Origin: Amborella trichopoda
Lineage: Eukaryota; Streptophyta; Magnoliopsida; Amborellales; Amborellaceae
DNA length: 64,000 nt
Reading direction: 5' to 3'
Assembly (NCBI RefSeq): GCF_000471905.2
Contig: NW_006499776.1
Span: 503,166 to 567,165 of the forward strand
Each line of letters opens with the position of its first letter. The first letter of the stretch is position 1. Below, piece by piece: positions 22,923 through 34,375 of this stretch. The position numbers and the translations under genes were made by a program. Below the pieces are notes generated by a model, which worked only from the letters and a program-made list of their open reading frames with translations, ran no database searches and was not told the DNA's origin.

Positions 22923-25696
22923 TGTTGGAAGATATTTTTATTCATCATGGGGACCCCGCTCAATAAAGCCTAGCAAACAGTGGAAATTCAGACAGTCTCA
23001 TAACAGCCCCAGAACTGCCCAAGATTGTCATGAGGTCTTTCAAAAGTTTGCTGCCAATTTTTGTCGCATTTCGACATCTTTAAGGTGTTGCAAACCTAGA
23101 AATAGTTACGGTAGAATCAACCTCTAGCACCCTGATACGGACCTTATAACTAGAGCTACATTCTCGATATCTTAATTTATTGTGGGACCACCGCCATTGG
23201 ATCCAGCATGATTGAAAACCCTCAGGGGTCAAATTTCAGCTCGAACGGACACTCTAAGAAGACGTTATAAGCAAAAGAGGGAAACTGGAGGAGCCGCACA
23301 CTATTCCCGTGCGTCCACCCTGCAACTCTACACCATTGAAGGGATAGTCACGAGCAATGAATTTCGATGCTCATATGTCACTTGTCTCAAGTCGGATCGT
23401 GCTTAAATTTGTTGAGCAAGTTTGTTGCATCAGGACGAGCAATTTGATATGTGGCACACCCCGTGACGATACTCGAGCACGAAGAAAAGCTAGAGAGAAG
23501 TTGTTGATTCGTGAAGAAAGTGCAAGAAATTCAGTAGCATCGTGCCTCGCTCGAGCGGCCGAATCATGCCACTCGCGAGCCTAATCGATGCGAAACCAAT
23601 TCCATCGCATGCGTATTCCATCGCATGCGTAAGGTCTCGGGCCATCTCTGACCTGAACCTCGCGCATGATGAACGGTCGAATTCTACGCACGAACTCTAT
23701 GAAGCCACTGCAAATTTCAGATTCTAGCCAAAATTCTAAAGTTGTAAAATCTTTGTTCGGGCACGGAATCTAGCTGCGTTTGTTTCCCCACGATCGTAAA
23801 GGCATGCTCAGTGTGATCTATCAAAGAAATCACAGAAAAAAATTAAAGAACAAGCACACTATAGATCTGAAGTTTCAAAATCGATTCAAAATTCAAGTCA
23901 CATGATCGTGCATTAAAAACACGATCCATGGCTAGAAGTTGGTATCAAATCAATCGCAATGCCAATGCCTACAAGAAAACAATCATCTTTCGATCAACCG
24001 AGTATCAAAATGACCTCGAATCATCCATGCAAGATCACACACGTTCTAAGGCAACACAAGGACTGTTCTGGAATTTCACAAATTGTTAAGAAGGGGCAAA
24101 TCTGTCATTTTGCACCCCATTTTCTAATTTCTTTTAAATCATTTTAATCTTAATTTTCGGCAATTAGGGTTACTTTTGATCATCCACCCATGTTTGGAGC
24201 ATACTTTTATATACATCATTATACGCACAAAGAAGGACTCAACCTTTCACAAAAGGGAGAGTTTTTACTTAGTACAATGTCTCTTTCTTACCATTGTTGG
24301 GTCACATTTGGAGATAGAGCAAGGTGGGAGAAACGTTTGATTGGTACCCCTAGGCTTGAGGTAGATCTTCTCTCTCTTCTTTTTTTTTTCTCTCTCTTCT
24401 TCTCCTTTCTCTTTCTCTCTCTCATCTTCCTCCCATCCGTTTGAGTTTTCCTCAAAGGCCATGCACGACAGTGGCAGTGCCGTGCATGCCTCTTCGGTGA
24501 TCTCACAGGTCGCACATGGCGATGGTAATGCCATGCTCGAGCTCTCCTATCCCTTATGTTCGTCTGTCTCTCTCTTCCAGTGAGGTCTGCAGACGGTGCT
24601 GCTCATCGCCATTCACAGACAGCTTCGACGTCTCAGTGAAGAGGCCAGACTGTGAAACTCGTTGCCGTCTACTGGGGTCTTCACCTGTTGCATGCCTATC
24701 ACATACGGTGATACCTATCGTCGCTCGCTAGAGGCTTCGACAAAACCTATCGATGTCTGTGAGCTTCCTTCACGCTTTTGGTGCTCATTGCTTTTCTTCT
24801 TGCGTCCCACGCCTGTCGCCGTGCGCCTCATGAGAACTATCAACGCGCGCTTCGCAAATGGCTATCATCGCACGCTCCATGAGAGACTATCGTCGCCCGC
24901 TCGGGGGCGCGTTACCTTCTTATGTTTCCAACGACGATATCTAGCGCCGTTCGTAGTCCTCTACTCACCGTCTAGCCCTTAATAGCAGTGTCTAGCGCCA
25001 TTCTAAGGCCGTGACACTGCTACTGCATGGTCATGGGTAGAAATATCAAACGCCGTCGGGACCCTATTCCCTCTGCCTTCTCGCTCTCTTTCTTTTCGCT
25101 CTCTTTTCTTCTCTTCATGCTTTTCTCCCCTTACTTGATTGAGGGTAGACTAACCCTAGCGCCGCCATATCGGTCTTGGTTTGGAGTAGTATTGACATCG
25201 TGCTAGTCTTGAGAACCATGCCCATCTTGCTATCACTTCGAGTTAATAGCCTTCCGGCTGTCATGTTAGTCTCACCTCTTTGTCAAGTTTTCTTTTCTTT
25301 TCTCTCTTTATTGAAAGCCTTCCATTTCGTTGCTCCCACATATGAGCATGTGATGCTCTAAGACAAGGGTGGGTCCCTTCGACCCAGTTGTCTCGCCAAT
25401 TACCCATAGAAGTATTGTGCAGAAAACAAGAGGATTGCAGGTCAAGGGAGGCGATTTCGAACCAGCTAAAGCAGCTAAGGGACTTTCTTCGAGATCTAAA
25501 AGGGCGGCCATGCAAGCTAGCCCGCGTAAGTCCCGAACCCACCTTAAATTTCTCTCTCATCTGTTGGTATACCTACCCTTGCTCTTGAGCAATGTTCCGA
25601 GAGAGATCTGATCTCAAATCTCGGGTTCATTAGAAACCTGTGATACGTGCCGCAATATTACCTAGATCCGAAAGGTGATATCGAGGCACCTAACCA
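22923..25696 (+). repeat. 5' LTR of element A
   Basis: Begins TGTTGGAAGATATTT and ends CACCTAACCA; 2,774 bases. It pairs over its full length with 37358-40136 and with the partial LTR at 61488-64000, and in reverse with 41537-44359. The middle has a CT-rich tract (24370-24440). Open frames inside it are not shared between copies and are not called genes. Confidence 0.92.
24206..24214 (+). promoter_or_regulatory. Likely TATA box of the 5' LTR promoter
   Basis: TTTATATAC about 1.28 kb into the LTR. The same place has TATATATA in the 3' LTR (38639) and in element C (62769), followed in each by a GTACGCA or ATACGCA-like block and an AAAGRGAGAGTTTTTAC block. Conservation across three copies supports a promoter and puts the U3/R border just after it. 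Confidence 0.6.
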
Positions 25697-25699
25697 GGT

Positions 25700-25717
25700 T
25701 GGTGACTCCACTAGGGA
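25700..25717 (+). other. Primer binding site of element A
   Basis: TGGTGACTCCACTAGGGA starts three bases after the LTR. Its complement ends in CCA, as a tRNA 3' end must. Element B has TGGCGAGTCCACTGGGGA at the matching place. The pattern resembles the tRNA-Arg type site reported for Ogre elements; the exact tRNA was not checked. Confidence 0.8.
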
Positions 25718-26137
25718 CTTACTACCCCTTAGTCGGTTCACTCTTGTTTGTGTAGTATCCTCTTTTACTTTCTGCATTACTTTTAATGGCACCTGGGTTG
25801 TTCAACCCATTCATCCGAGTCGAGGACTTCCTTATCCCAGAACTCATGACTGTCCCAGGGAAGTGAACTGCTAAAGCTTCCTTCCCTACTTTCCTTCTAA
25901 GTCGCGACTCACAGTCCGGCTCCCAAGTTCTTACCTTGGTCGATGCGAGAGGGGACTTAAAAGTCTCTGACTCCCCGCTTCCTCGCCCAGGTGGACCCTC
26001 CACCAATGCCCCTTACATAGGTGGCACGTCTACCACCGCACACAGCTCGCACCCTGCTACTAGCAAGCCTCATATCTGTCATATTGCTGAGGCATGCCGA
26101 AAGGCTGCCCTAACAACTTTCGCGGGAGGTAAGCAAG
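25718..26137 (+). other. Leader of element A between primer site and the extra ORF
   Basis: C-rich leader without a domain I recognise. A second frame (25936-26403) overlaps the extra ORF and carries a shifted version of part of the conserved peptide, so a frameshift near 26150-26200 is possible. Confidence 0.45.
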
Positions 26138-26836
26138 TTGTCGTCACTCTTGAGGTTTGCTACAAGGCAACCCCCCATACTCTTTCACCTCTTCGAACCT
26201 CTAGACATAGGGGAACGGTACACCAAGGCCGAGACCTTACAGCCTCCCCCTCTTACACACCCAAGGGCTCATGGTCCGTCCACTCGAGCCACACCTCAGG
26301 GCAACCTCTACGTTGCCTTGAGCTCGCATCAAGGGCTAGGCCTTCTTGGGCCAAACCCTGCGTGCACCATGCATTCGCTTTCCACAGTTCGGGGCAACGC
26401 TAGCTTTATGCCACCTCGAGCACCTGAGGGTCGACTGCTTCTTCCCCCCTCTCAGCACACATGGCTCCACTTTGTGAGAGATGAGCTTCCGCCTTGTCCC
26501 TCACAAATACAAGCTCATGGATCTCGACCTCCCAAGGTGGAACCAATTGATCGAGCTCGGGTTGACCCCCAAGTCACTTGGACAGCTAACCCTAAAGGTG
26601 AATGCACATCGCTTTCACAGGTTCCTCCCCGGTCTAGACTTAGGCAGAGTCATGAACCAGCTACTTCCTCTGTCGCTCCTCCGACATCAGTCAAGCACCT
26701 TGAGCTCTGGTGCTCAAAAGTCTTCCCTAAGAGCATCATCTTGAGCCAGCCTCAGGTTAGCCATGCACATGGGCCCCACAAAGGAACTCGGGGAAATGAC
26801 CTGATGCCAGAGAAAGGTCTCCAGCCTCCATGGTAG
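26138..26836 (+). CDS. Extra ORF upstream of gag in element A, unknown function
   Basis: A 232-residue Pro/His/Arg/Ser-rich frame before gag. Function unknown. It is not a random frame: element B carries matching peptides in the same order on the minus strand at 60042-59260. Examples are THPRAHGPSTRATPQGN here versus THPKARGSSIQATPRGN there, and KVFPKSIILSQ...AHGPHKGTRGNDLM versus KDFPKSTTLSQ...SGAHKRARGKDLM. In B the frame is interrupted by stops. No membrane segment, signal peptide or nuclease motif is visible. An ORF of unknown role in this position is a known mark of Ogre elements. The true start is uncertain, since conserved residues begin near the first ATG. Confidence 0.5.
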   Translation: MSSLLRFATRQPPILFHLFEPLDIGERYTKAETLQPPPLTHPRAHGPSTRATPQGNLYVALSSHQGLGLLGPNPACTMHSLSTVRGNASFMPPRAPEGRLLLPPSQHTWLHFVRDELPPCPSQIQAHGSRPPKVEPIDRARVDPQVTWTANPKGECTSLSQVPPRSRLRQSHEPATSSVAPPTSVKHLELWCSKVFPKSIILSQPQVSHAHGPHKGTRGNDLMPEKGLQPPW

Positions 26837-27274
26837 AAACTTAGGCTATCTTTGTCCTTAGACCCCAGTCCCTGCTCCAACTCACAAACACGACCCTAGC
26901 GTGTTCAAAGAAGGCGGGGTAGTCCAGGCCTCAGGCTCTGATCTGGAATGAAGTCCACAACTGTCTCAGGATTAACTAGAAGAGAGGTCTTCAAATTCTG
27001 ATCAAAGAAGCCTCTAAGGCAATCGAGGTTGCCACCCTCGATGACCTCTTACCCTGTAACCCCTTCTCCCCTCCTCAAACTCCAAAACCTAAGTGAGTCC
27101 AAGAGTATTGTTGGGTCATCACTGCCCAGAAGTCATGGTCTCAAGACCATCGAGAATCGGTCCTCACAAGATCTACATACAAGGTTTGAGTCCAGTTGGG
27201 GGCAAGCTGAGCCCTTGTAAACTGACTTGCCACCCATGACTCGCTGACCCCAACCGTCTGCTCCTCCTTCTGGC
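26837..27274 (+). other. Spacer between extra ORF and gag in element A
   Basis: Broken coding-like sequence with several stops. The peptide ENRSSQDLHTRFESSWGQAEPL (near 27155-27220) has a counterpart in B, VKNRFSRDLHLRLEYNRGMLSS, near 58985-59045. The region was therefore once translated, either as the end of the extra ORF or as the start of gag. Confidence 0.45.
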
Positions 27275-28479
27275 TCTGACCTCCCAGAGGAGACGGTCAA
27301 TGTCATAGTGATCAATGAACTGGATGAAGCCTAGGAGGATAGAATGACCAGGTTCAAGGTAATAATACAATCCATCCTTGAAAAGATGGAATGCCTAAAA
27401 GCCTCCAGGCCCGCTTCCTCTCACCATGAGACCTATTCCCCGATCGGTGAGGACGCAGTTCCTACGTAAACTCCCCCACCGGTCTCTCAAGACAGTTCTG
27501 CCTCTCGTGCAGTTTCCCAAACCGACATAGATGCTTTGGTTGCCCATAGCCTAAAAAACAAGGTCCCAGGCATGCAGGAGACATTGCTCTAACAAAAGCC
27601 ATACCCTTCGTATATTGACCAAGTACCCTTCCCTGTGAACTATCAAAAGGGGAAGCTTCCTCTGTTCAACGGTGCTACATCTCCGCACCAGCGTACTTCT
27701 CACTTCCAGGCGGCCTATCAAGAGATGACAACTGATGGACAACTCCTCCTTTGCCAGTTCGTCGAGTTCTTGAAGGGCCAATATTCCAGTGGTTTGCTCA
27801 GCTGCCTCTCAACTCGATAAACATGTGTTAAGAGATGGAGCAATTGTTTTACCAACACTTCTACGAAGTCCAAATGAATGTGGAATCCATTGAACTCCTC
27901 ACCCTGATGCAAGACCCTGGTGAGCCGGTTGACAAGTTCATCACTAGATGGAGAGAGTTGGCAACCTTCCACGCCACTCCCATGACTGAGAAGGAAGCGG
28001 TCTAGACCTGCATACAGAACATGCTTATTGAGATTACCCTACATGTTGAGGCATCCAATCCGCCCTCCATGTCAGAGCTCATCTTTAAGGTAGTTCGTAT
28101 TGATGGGTTGTTCTAGAACCATGACAGCCCTCGTCAGCAACCGTTCGGCCCAAACTCTCACTCCAATAGTCGGGGCACCCAAAAAGCTGTGATCAGCACG
28201 GCTGTCACCCTGACTGACACAAAGAGTACGGTTCCTCAGACTCTAGACCTCTCCAAGGCATAGACACCTCAAACTGGAGGCAAGCAGCAGTCCTATAACA
28301 CGTCCCGCCCCCCTAAAAATACTAAGTGAAATGACTTCTAGATCCAGTACCAGAATAAAGTTTACCCCTTCGACAGGGAATGGATTCGTGCACTGCTTTG
28401 ACTGCTTCTATAACAGAACATGATCCAGCTGCCGGAGGCCAACATTGTAGAGTCAGCTGGGCAGGAGACGAATGAGAAG
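27275..28479 (+). pseudogene. gag of element A, broken
   Basis: Capsid-type structural protein of the retrotransposon. The N-terminal part reads NVIVINELDEA and RMTRFKVIIQSILEKMECLK. It is followed by YPSYIDQVPFPVNYQKGKLP and LFNGATSPHQRTSHFQAAYQ (27600-27725), which is the entry to a retrotransposon gag domain and is nearly identical in element B (58609-58430). After 27820 the frame breaks, but FYEVQMNVESIELLTL and EPVDKFITRWRELATFHA can be read in another frame (27870-27975). Multiple stops and at least two frameshifts make it non-functional. Confidence 0.75.
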
Positions 28480-29130
28480 TACTGCGCTTATCATAGGAAA
28501 GTAGGCCACCCTACTCACGACTGCTACAAGCTCAATGACACTATCGATCGCTTTTCATCAAGGGTCAAATATAGCTCGAAGAGTTGAAGAAAGAGTTAGG
28601 GGAAATTGAGGCTTCTCACATAGTAATGATCCAAGAAAGTAACGAGGCACTAGCTATTCTCCATACATTTTTCTCCATAATGCTGGAAGAAGGACTCGTC
28701 ACTCTCAAGCCGACAAGGCAGCCCAAGTTCATGCCTTCAGGGATCGAGAACCTCCGGTTCGCATATCACTAGATACGTGGACATGACGTCAGTGAGTGCA
28801 CTGGCTTCCATAAGCTTCTAGTAGAGAAGATGTAGGAGGGTCAGGAATTTCAAGGCGACCTAGGTGGATGCACTCAAGTCCCTCTTCTGCTTGTGCAAGA
28901 AGACCTCCCGACGCCAGCCAAGGAAACACGGGACCAGACCCTCTTCGAGGCGCTGTTCCAACGGGGCCTCGTTACTCCTAAACCTGCTAGGTAGCCTAAG
29001 CGGCTTGCCTCGGACATGAAAAAACTCTGGTGCCCTTATCACCAAGTATGGGGCCACGAACTCAACGAGTGCTCTAGGTTCGAAGCTATAATCACGGAGA
29101 AAGTCCAGCAAGGCCACATCGTTTATGCAA
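28480..29130 (+). pseudogene. Three tandem zinc-knuckle modules of element A
   Basis: Three C-x2-H...H-x4-C type modules, the gag-end finger of Tat elements, follow at a regular spacing. CAYHRKVGHPTHDCYKL has its first Cys codon at 28483. FAYH...RGHDVSECTGF starts at 28758, with the first Cys changed to Phe. CPYHQVWGHELNECSRF starts at 29031. Spacings are 275 and 273 bases. Modules two and three also share the preceding GLVTxKPxRxPK segment. Element B shows only two modules. Stops between modules show decay. Confidence 0.7.
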
Positions 29131-29991
29131 TCCTCCCAGAATGTGTCCAAGCCGTCGCTCTATTTAAGAGGAAGTCACACTACAAGCCCCTCATAAGCAT
29201 ACACTGGAATTTTCAGAGCCCTCGACCTCTAAGCCTTGGGAAGTCTACCATGGGTGAAGTAGGCTCAAGTCCCTGAAGCATGAAGCGGTCCATCAAGCTA
29301 GGACTACTCACCAATCAGAGAGGGCGGTCCAAACACCCCCTTAGGGATCGAAAAGGAGACGACAAGTACTTTGGTCAGCCTGTCGAAGGAATCCCATCCC
29401 TCCGCCACCTGTCGAGGAAGAATTCATCAGGCCCCTTCCTCCACTCCCGACCTTACAAGAGTTCATCCTAGGCATAGCTTGCCTTATCCTTTCGTCCAAT
29501 CAGGCAGACATCCTAGAGCCACCAGCAGCTCGGGATTCCTTTGATACCGGTGACGATGCTAAAAGCACCCCACAATGGTCAAAGTCGGGGCAAGACCGAA
29601 AATACCCCCTGCACATGTCCATATCCAGTGACAACATAAAAAGCTTCTCGAAAATTTCTAACTCTCCTTATCCTCCCTCCTCTATTTTCTCCATACGTAC
29701 AAATCGATGGTGCCCAGATTTCAACACTCTAAACAGAGAGTTCGGAGGCACCAGCCTCACTCGGCCACAACAAGATGGATTCTCGATAGTCGCCGAGGCC
29801 CTGTCCTCCCGAGCCAAAACCGAGTCATTCTCAAGCTCCCGCTCCCATGAAGCCTGCCACATGATCCAAGTGCATGAAGCACCCAGCTTAGGGCAAGCAC
29901 CAAGTGAACCCAGCCACGAGATCATGAACTCCTTGTTAGAAGCTGAGCCTTCGGTCCCCTGGACCAGCAAGAGACCGGTCCTCTCCCACAC
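29131..29991 (+). other. Linker between knuckles and RT in element A; no protease seen
   Basis: Pro/Ser-rich broken frames. An aspartic protease with a D-[ST]-G or D-N-G motif is expected here in gypsy elements, but I could not find one in any frame. The corresponding part of element B (55850-57330) is also Pro/Ser/Gln-rich without a recognisable protease. Confidence 0.5.
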
Positions 29992-31159
29992 TTGGCCCCT
30001 TCTAGAAGTCGAGATGTCAGAATCATGGGTTCTGCACTCGAAGTCAATGGAAAACCTTACGAGTCCCTTGATGTGGAACTTCAGGAAGCTCTAAAAGAGT
30101 GGGAAGAAGAAGGTCAGACCACGGCTAATGAGCTCAACGAGATCGACCTGGGGGATGAGGCCGACCTGAGGCCAACTTTCATCTTAGTAAAGATGTCCCC
30201 AAATGAGAAAGAAAATTATGTTTCCCTCCTCCGAGCAAATCGATATGTCTTTGCCTGGCATTATCATGAGATGCCCGGTCTAGACCGTAAAATTGCTCTC
30301 CATGGACTCGGTATTGATCCAACCATCAAACCCATGAAGCAGAAATCAAGAAGGTTTAGATCTAACCACGAGATGCAGATCGACGATGAGGTGAACAAGC
30401 TCAGGAAAGCTCGATTCATACGCGAAGTCAAATACCCAAGATGGCTGGCAAATGTTATCCCAGTCAAGAAGAAAAATGGTCAAATCAGGATTTGCATTGA
30501 CTTTTGCAATTTGAACACCTCCTACCCAAAGGATGACTTCCCCCTGTCATTCATTGAGATGCTTGTCGACTCCATGGCTCATTGCTAGATCTTCTCCTTT
30601 ATAGATGGATATTCTGGTTACAATCAAATCAGGATGGCATCGGAAGATGAGGAGGCCACTGCGTTCCAGACCCCAAAAGGTGTCTTTTGCTACATTGTGA
30701 TGCCTTTCGGGGTTAAAGAATGCCGGTGCCACGCACTAGCGAGCCATGATGGCCATCTTTAAGGACATGATCCACTAGGATGTAAAGTGATATGTGGACA
30801 ACTTGGTGGTGAATTTTGAAACAAAGAATACTCACATACACTTTGAACGGTTGCGGCGTCACTAACTCAAGATGAACTCTCTGAAATGCACCCTCGACAT
30901 ACACTCAAGAAAGTTCTTAGGGTTCATTGTGAGGTACCGTGGACTGGAGATCGAGCCAGTCAAAATCAAGGCAATTCAGGACATGCCACCGCTTACAACC
31001 CTCCATGAACTGTGGTCTCTCCAAGGACAGCTTGCCTACATCTTGACGTTCATCTCAAACCTTTCAAGACCATGCAGACCCTTTTCCCACCTCCTGAAGA
31101 AGGACACTCCTTTCATATGGGATGAAGCATACCAAGCAGTGCTCGATGACATCAAGCAG
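29992..31159 (+). pseudogene. Reverse transcriptase of element A, mutated
   Basis: RNA-dependent DNA polymerase domain. The frame 29992-30588 has the acidic leader (EIDLGDEADLRPTFIL), the MKQKSRRFR block, and FIREVKYPRWLANVIPVKKK with CIDFCNLNTSYPKDDFP. A stop follows at 30586. Downstream are FIDGYSGYNQIRM (near 30597), GVFCYIVMPFGVK, a frameshift near 30715, and the catalytic motif at 30791-30802, which reads YVDN instead of YVDD. The thumb and connection part (MNSLKCTLDIHSRKFLGF and VRYRGLEIEPVKIKAIQ) is in the frame from 30872. Stops, frameshifts and the lost catalytic Asp make it inactive. Confidence 0.85.
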
Positions 31160-31650
31160 TATTTGTTGAACCCACGGATAGTCTCAACTCCGATGTTAGG
31201 AAGGCCTCTTATCCTTTATGTGACTGGCCTTGATGAATCACTCGGGGCACTCTTGGTGCAGAACAATGATGGAGGGAAAGAGACTAGCTCTATTATCTCA
31301 GCCGCAGGTGCAAGCGGTGGATACAAACTACCCTCCCATTGAAAAGATGTGCCTAGCCTTGATATTTGTGGTACAGAAGCTCCGTCACTACCTGCTTGGT
31401 CACACGGTCAAGTTAATCTCCAAGGCGGACCTGATCAAGTTCCCTATGACCCAGCCATGTTGGTCAGGACATTTGGCTAAGTGGGCATTATTGCTGATGG
31501 AGTTCGACATCACGTATGTACCACAGAAGGCAGTCAAAGGTCAAGCCTTAACAAACTTCCTCGTGACTCACCCAGTTCCTTCGGAATCTCCCCTGTCAAG
31601 TGATCTCCCAGATGAAGAAGTTTTCTGTACGGTGCTAACTAGACCATGAG
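31160..31650 (+). pseudogene. First (gypsy-type) RNase H of element A
   Basis: The RNase H that normally follows RT in gypsy elements. It reads TPMLGRPLILYVTGLDESLGA and LLVQNNDGGKE (31190-31285), then, after a frameshift, IEKMCLALIFVVQKLRHYLL, GHTVKLISKADLIKF and FDITYVPQKAVKGQALTNFL up to 31570. The join needs two overlapping frames (30872-31342 and 31230-31649), so it is not translatable as one protein. Confidence 0.75.
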
Positions 31651-32055
31651 AGATGTAGTTTGATGGAGCATTCCCATCTGATAGAGGAGGTGTTGGAGTT
31701 GTGTTTCTGACTCCCAATGGTGGAATGATTCCTCTATCTTTCTCACTTGTAGAGGTGTTTTCTCATAATGAAGCTGAATATCAATCCCTCATAATCGAAC
31801 TGGAGATTGCCTAGTAGCTAGATCTGGAACAACCAAACATCTTTGGCAACTCTGAGTTGGTCATTCTGCAGCTTAAGGGTATTTATGACGTAAGGAAGGA
31901 TACTCTCAAGGCTTATCATGAGACAGCTAAATCATACATGGCCTAGTTTGATGATTTCTCCCTGATTCATATCTCTAGAAAGCTAAACTCGCAGGCTGAT
32001 GCACTCTCAAAGCTCGGCACCACCATTCAATTGTCTTCGTCAGGGGCCAAATTTG
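31651..32055 (+). pseudogene. Second (archaeal-type) RNase H of element A
   Basis: A second RNase H typical of Tat elements. Readable parts: FDGAF with GGVGVVFLTPNGGMIPLSFS (31662-31745), HNEAEYQSLIIELEI, FGNSELVILQLKGIYDVRKD (near 31840-31905), and NSQADALSKLGT near 31989. Four acidic residues are expected. The first Asp, the Glu and the last Asp are present, but the third Asp (GDS motif) is Asn here. In-frame stops occur near 31650, 31812 and 31945. Confidence 0.75.
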
Positions 32056-32429
32056 GGTAACCGAATGGAGGCATGTCGACTAGAGAGTCGAAGTTGACGC
32101 AGATGATGAGAGGGACATCTTCCCTGAATGTCCGCCTTACCCATTAGGGGCACTCATCGTGGTCAAAGATGTCATTGAGGCAGAGCAAGAAATGTCTCAA
32201 GGAAAAGAATCCAAGGTCAAGGAGCAGGAGCCCAAATTCTTCGACCCACTGTGTGCGGAGGTTGAGCAAGTAGAGGACAGGAGGGAGCCTAGCATGGACT
32301 ACATAAAGCATGGAAGGCTACCTTAGGATCAGGCGAAATGCAACGGCATATGGCGGATGTCTACCAAGTATACCCTTCTCGACATGGATGTCCTCTTTCA
32401 TCAGTCATTTGATGGAATTCTTCTCAGAT

Positions 32430-33590
32430 GCATTGATGAACAAGAGGCAAGCAAAGTGCTCGAAGAAGTGCACTCGGGTATCTGTGGGCTGCATCAGTCT
32501 GGCCTGTAGCTCTACGAGCGCATACATAGACTCGACTATTATTGGCCTTCAATAGTGGCTGACGCCCAAAACTATGCTAAGAGATGCCAGGTGTGCCAGA
32601 TTCACTCAAGCCTCATTCATCAACTCCCAGGGCCTCTCCATCCTACGGTGACGTCATGTCCCATTTCCTAGTGGGGTATGGATATTGTGGGACCCATTGA
32701 CGCTCCTTCTGCCTTGGGACATGCCTTCATTCTAGCAATGATAGACTACTATTCCAAGTGGGTTGAAGCGATCCCTCTCAATCAAGTTCCAGGGACCACT
32801 GTGGCCAACTTTGTGTGGCACACATCATCTACCGAGTCGAGGTTACGGACTGAATAATCTCGGATAGTGGCCCCCAGTTCAGAAGTCATCATGTTGATTG
32901 CCTAGCCAACAAGTTCGACTTCGAGTGGAAATACTCGACTATGTACTACCCTCAAGCCAACGGTTTGGCTGAGGCATCGAACAAAACTCTATGCGTGTAC
33001 TCCGGAAGTCAGTTTCAAAATCAAAGAAAAATTAGCATGAGAAGCTACCTGAAGCTCTGTGGGCCTATCTAACCATCACTCGGAATGCTACAAAATCCAC
33101 TCCTTATTCCCTGGTCTATGGAGGTGAGGTGGTCTTACCCCTCGAGGTTCAAATACCCTCACTCTGTGTCGCTATACATCAGGGACTGACTGAAGATGAG
33201 AGGATCAAGATCTGTTACCAAGAGTTGGACGCCCTTGACGAAAAGAGACTAGAGGCCTTGTAAAACCTTTAGCTCAATCAAGGAACAATGAAGAGTGCCT
33301 TTGACAAGTCTGTCAAGGTTCGCTCATTTGCTCATGGGGACCTAGTCTTAGCAGTCAAGAGGCCGATTGTCATGCATGGGCACCGCAAAGGAAAATTCGA
33401 GCCCAAGTGGGAAGGTCCATTCATAATCAAAAGGTCACACCAAATGGGGCCTATGTACTGGCAAAATCGAATGGAGAGGAGGCGATGCCCCTATCAATGG
33501 ACGATACCTGAAGAAGTACTATCCTTGATGTATCCCAAAAATGAGGTGTGCGCAATAAGAAAAGAAGGAAATAAAAACGAAGAACATTAA
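32430..33590 (+). pseudogene. Integrase of element A, broken
   Basis: Inserts cDNA into the genome. The HHCC zinc part reads HSGICGLHQSG...YERIHRLDYYWPS...CQVCQIH (32470-32610). The core shows GMDIVGPIDAPSA (near 32683), LAMIDYYSKWVEAIPL, and then a frame change with a stop, so the second catalytic Asp region is damaged. The Glu region is only faintly readable near 32950. The C-terminal part (TPYSLVYGGEVVLPLEVQ, FDKSVKVRSFAHGDLVL, GKFEPKWEGPFI) is in frame from about 33095 to 33590 with stops near 33260. Confidence 0.8.
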
Positions 33591-34375
33591 GCCAGTTCAA
33601 AAGAAGTTCATTTCTTTCATTGCATTAAAAAGAGTTACAAGTTACAATCAAAGGCCCTTTACTAGGGAAGTTACACAACTCTTACATTTAAGGATAAGAG
33701 AACGGTTACAAGACAGAAAGAAATGTTCTCCTCGTGAAGAAGAAGCAAACCCACCGAAGAAATGCTTTCCTCAAGAAGAAGAAGAAAATCCACTTGGGGA
33801 AGTTATCTCCAGTACCACCAAAGAGGATGGTTACAGGCCAAAAGAAGCCAAACATGGACTTCATAGTTTTGCTGGGGGACTTGGCTTCCAATAGATCGGG
33901 CCGGCACAGCCTTCTCGATTGCCATCACTCTTGACCCCTGCAAAGACATCGTTGTCCATAGTCATCGCCGTGCAGAACTTGACACCATACGCATTCATCG
34001 CGGTGCACAACACAATGCTGCGTCCTACCATCACCTTGGGCGAGCTAACAACATGTGAGCCCATTGCCGCGGGTAGCATGCTCCCAAAAGTGGCTATTGC
34101 TGATCGTGGCCTAGGGACAAGTGAAGGCTGCATGCGACTTAATAGTGCACATGCCCTCATTGTACCTTGGTTCCCACCATCCCCAATTCATTGGGGGACT
34201 AACCCTAATGCCGCATGTGCCGTCCAACACTTAGTGCTATGCGCATGCCATGGCGCTCCCACATTGACCTTCGTCCTGCATCCTGAGGGAGTTCATTCCC
34301 TGCACCACATTCTCACTCCTCAAGGAGTCCAATCTTAGGTGACGACTCTGTTCCCCATGGAGTCGCTTTTCCTCA
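33591..34375 (+). other. 3' non-coding part of element A, first section
   Basis: Follows the integrase stop. Contains AAGAAGAAG-rich DNA (33720-33800) and a C-rich stretch without conserved reading frame. Frames of up to 139 codons here are not kept in element B. Confidence 0.5.
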
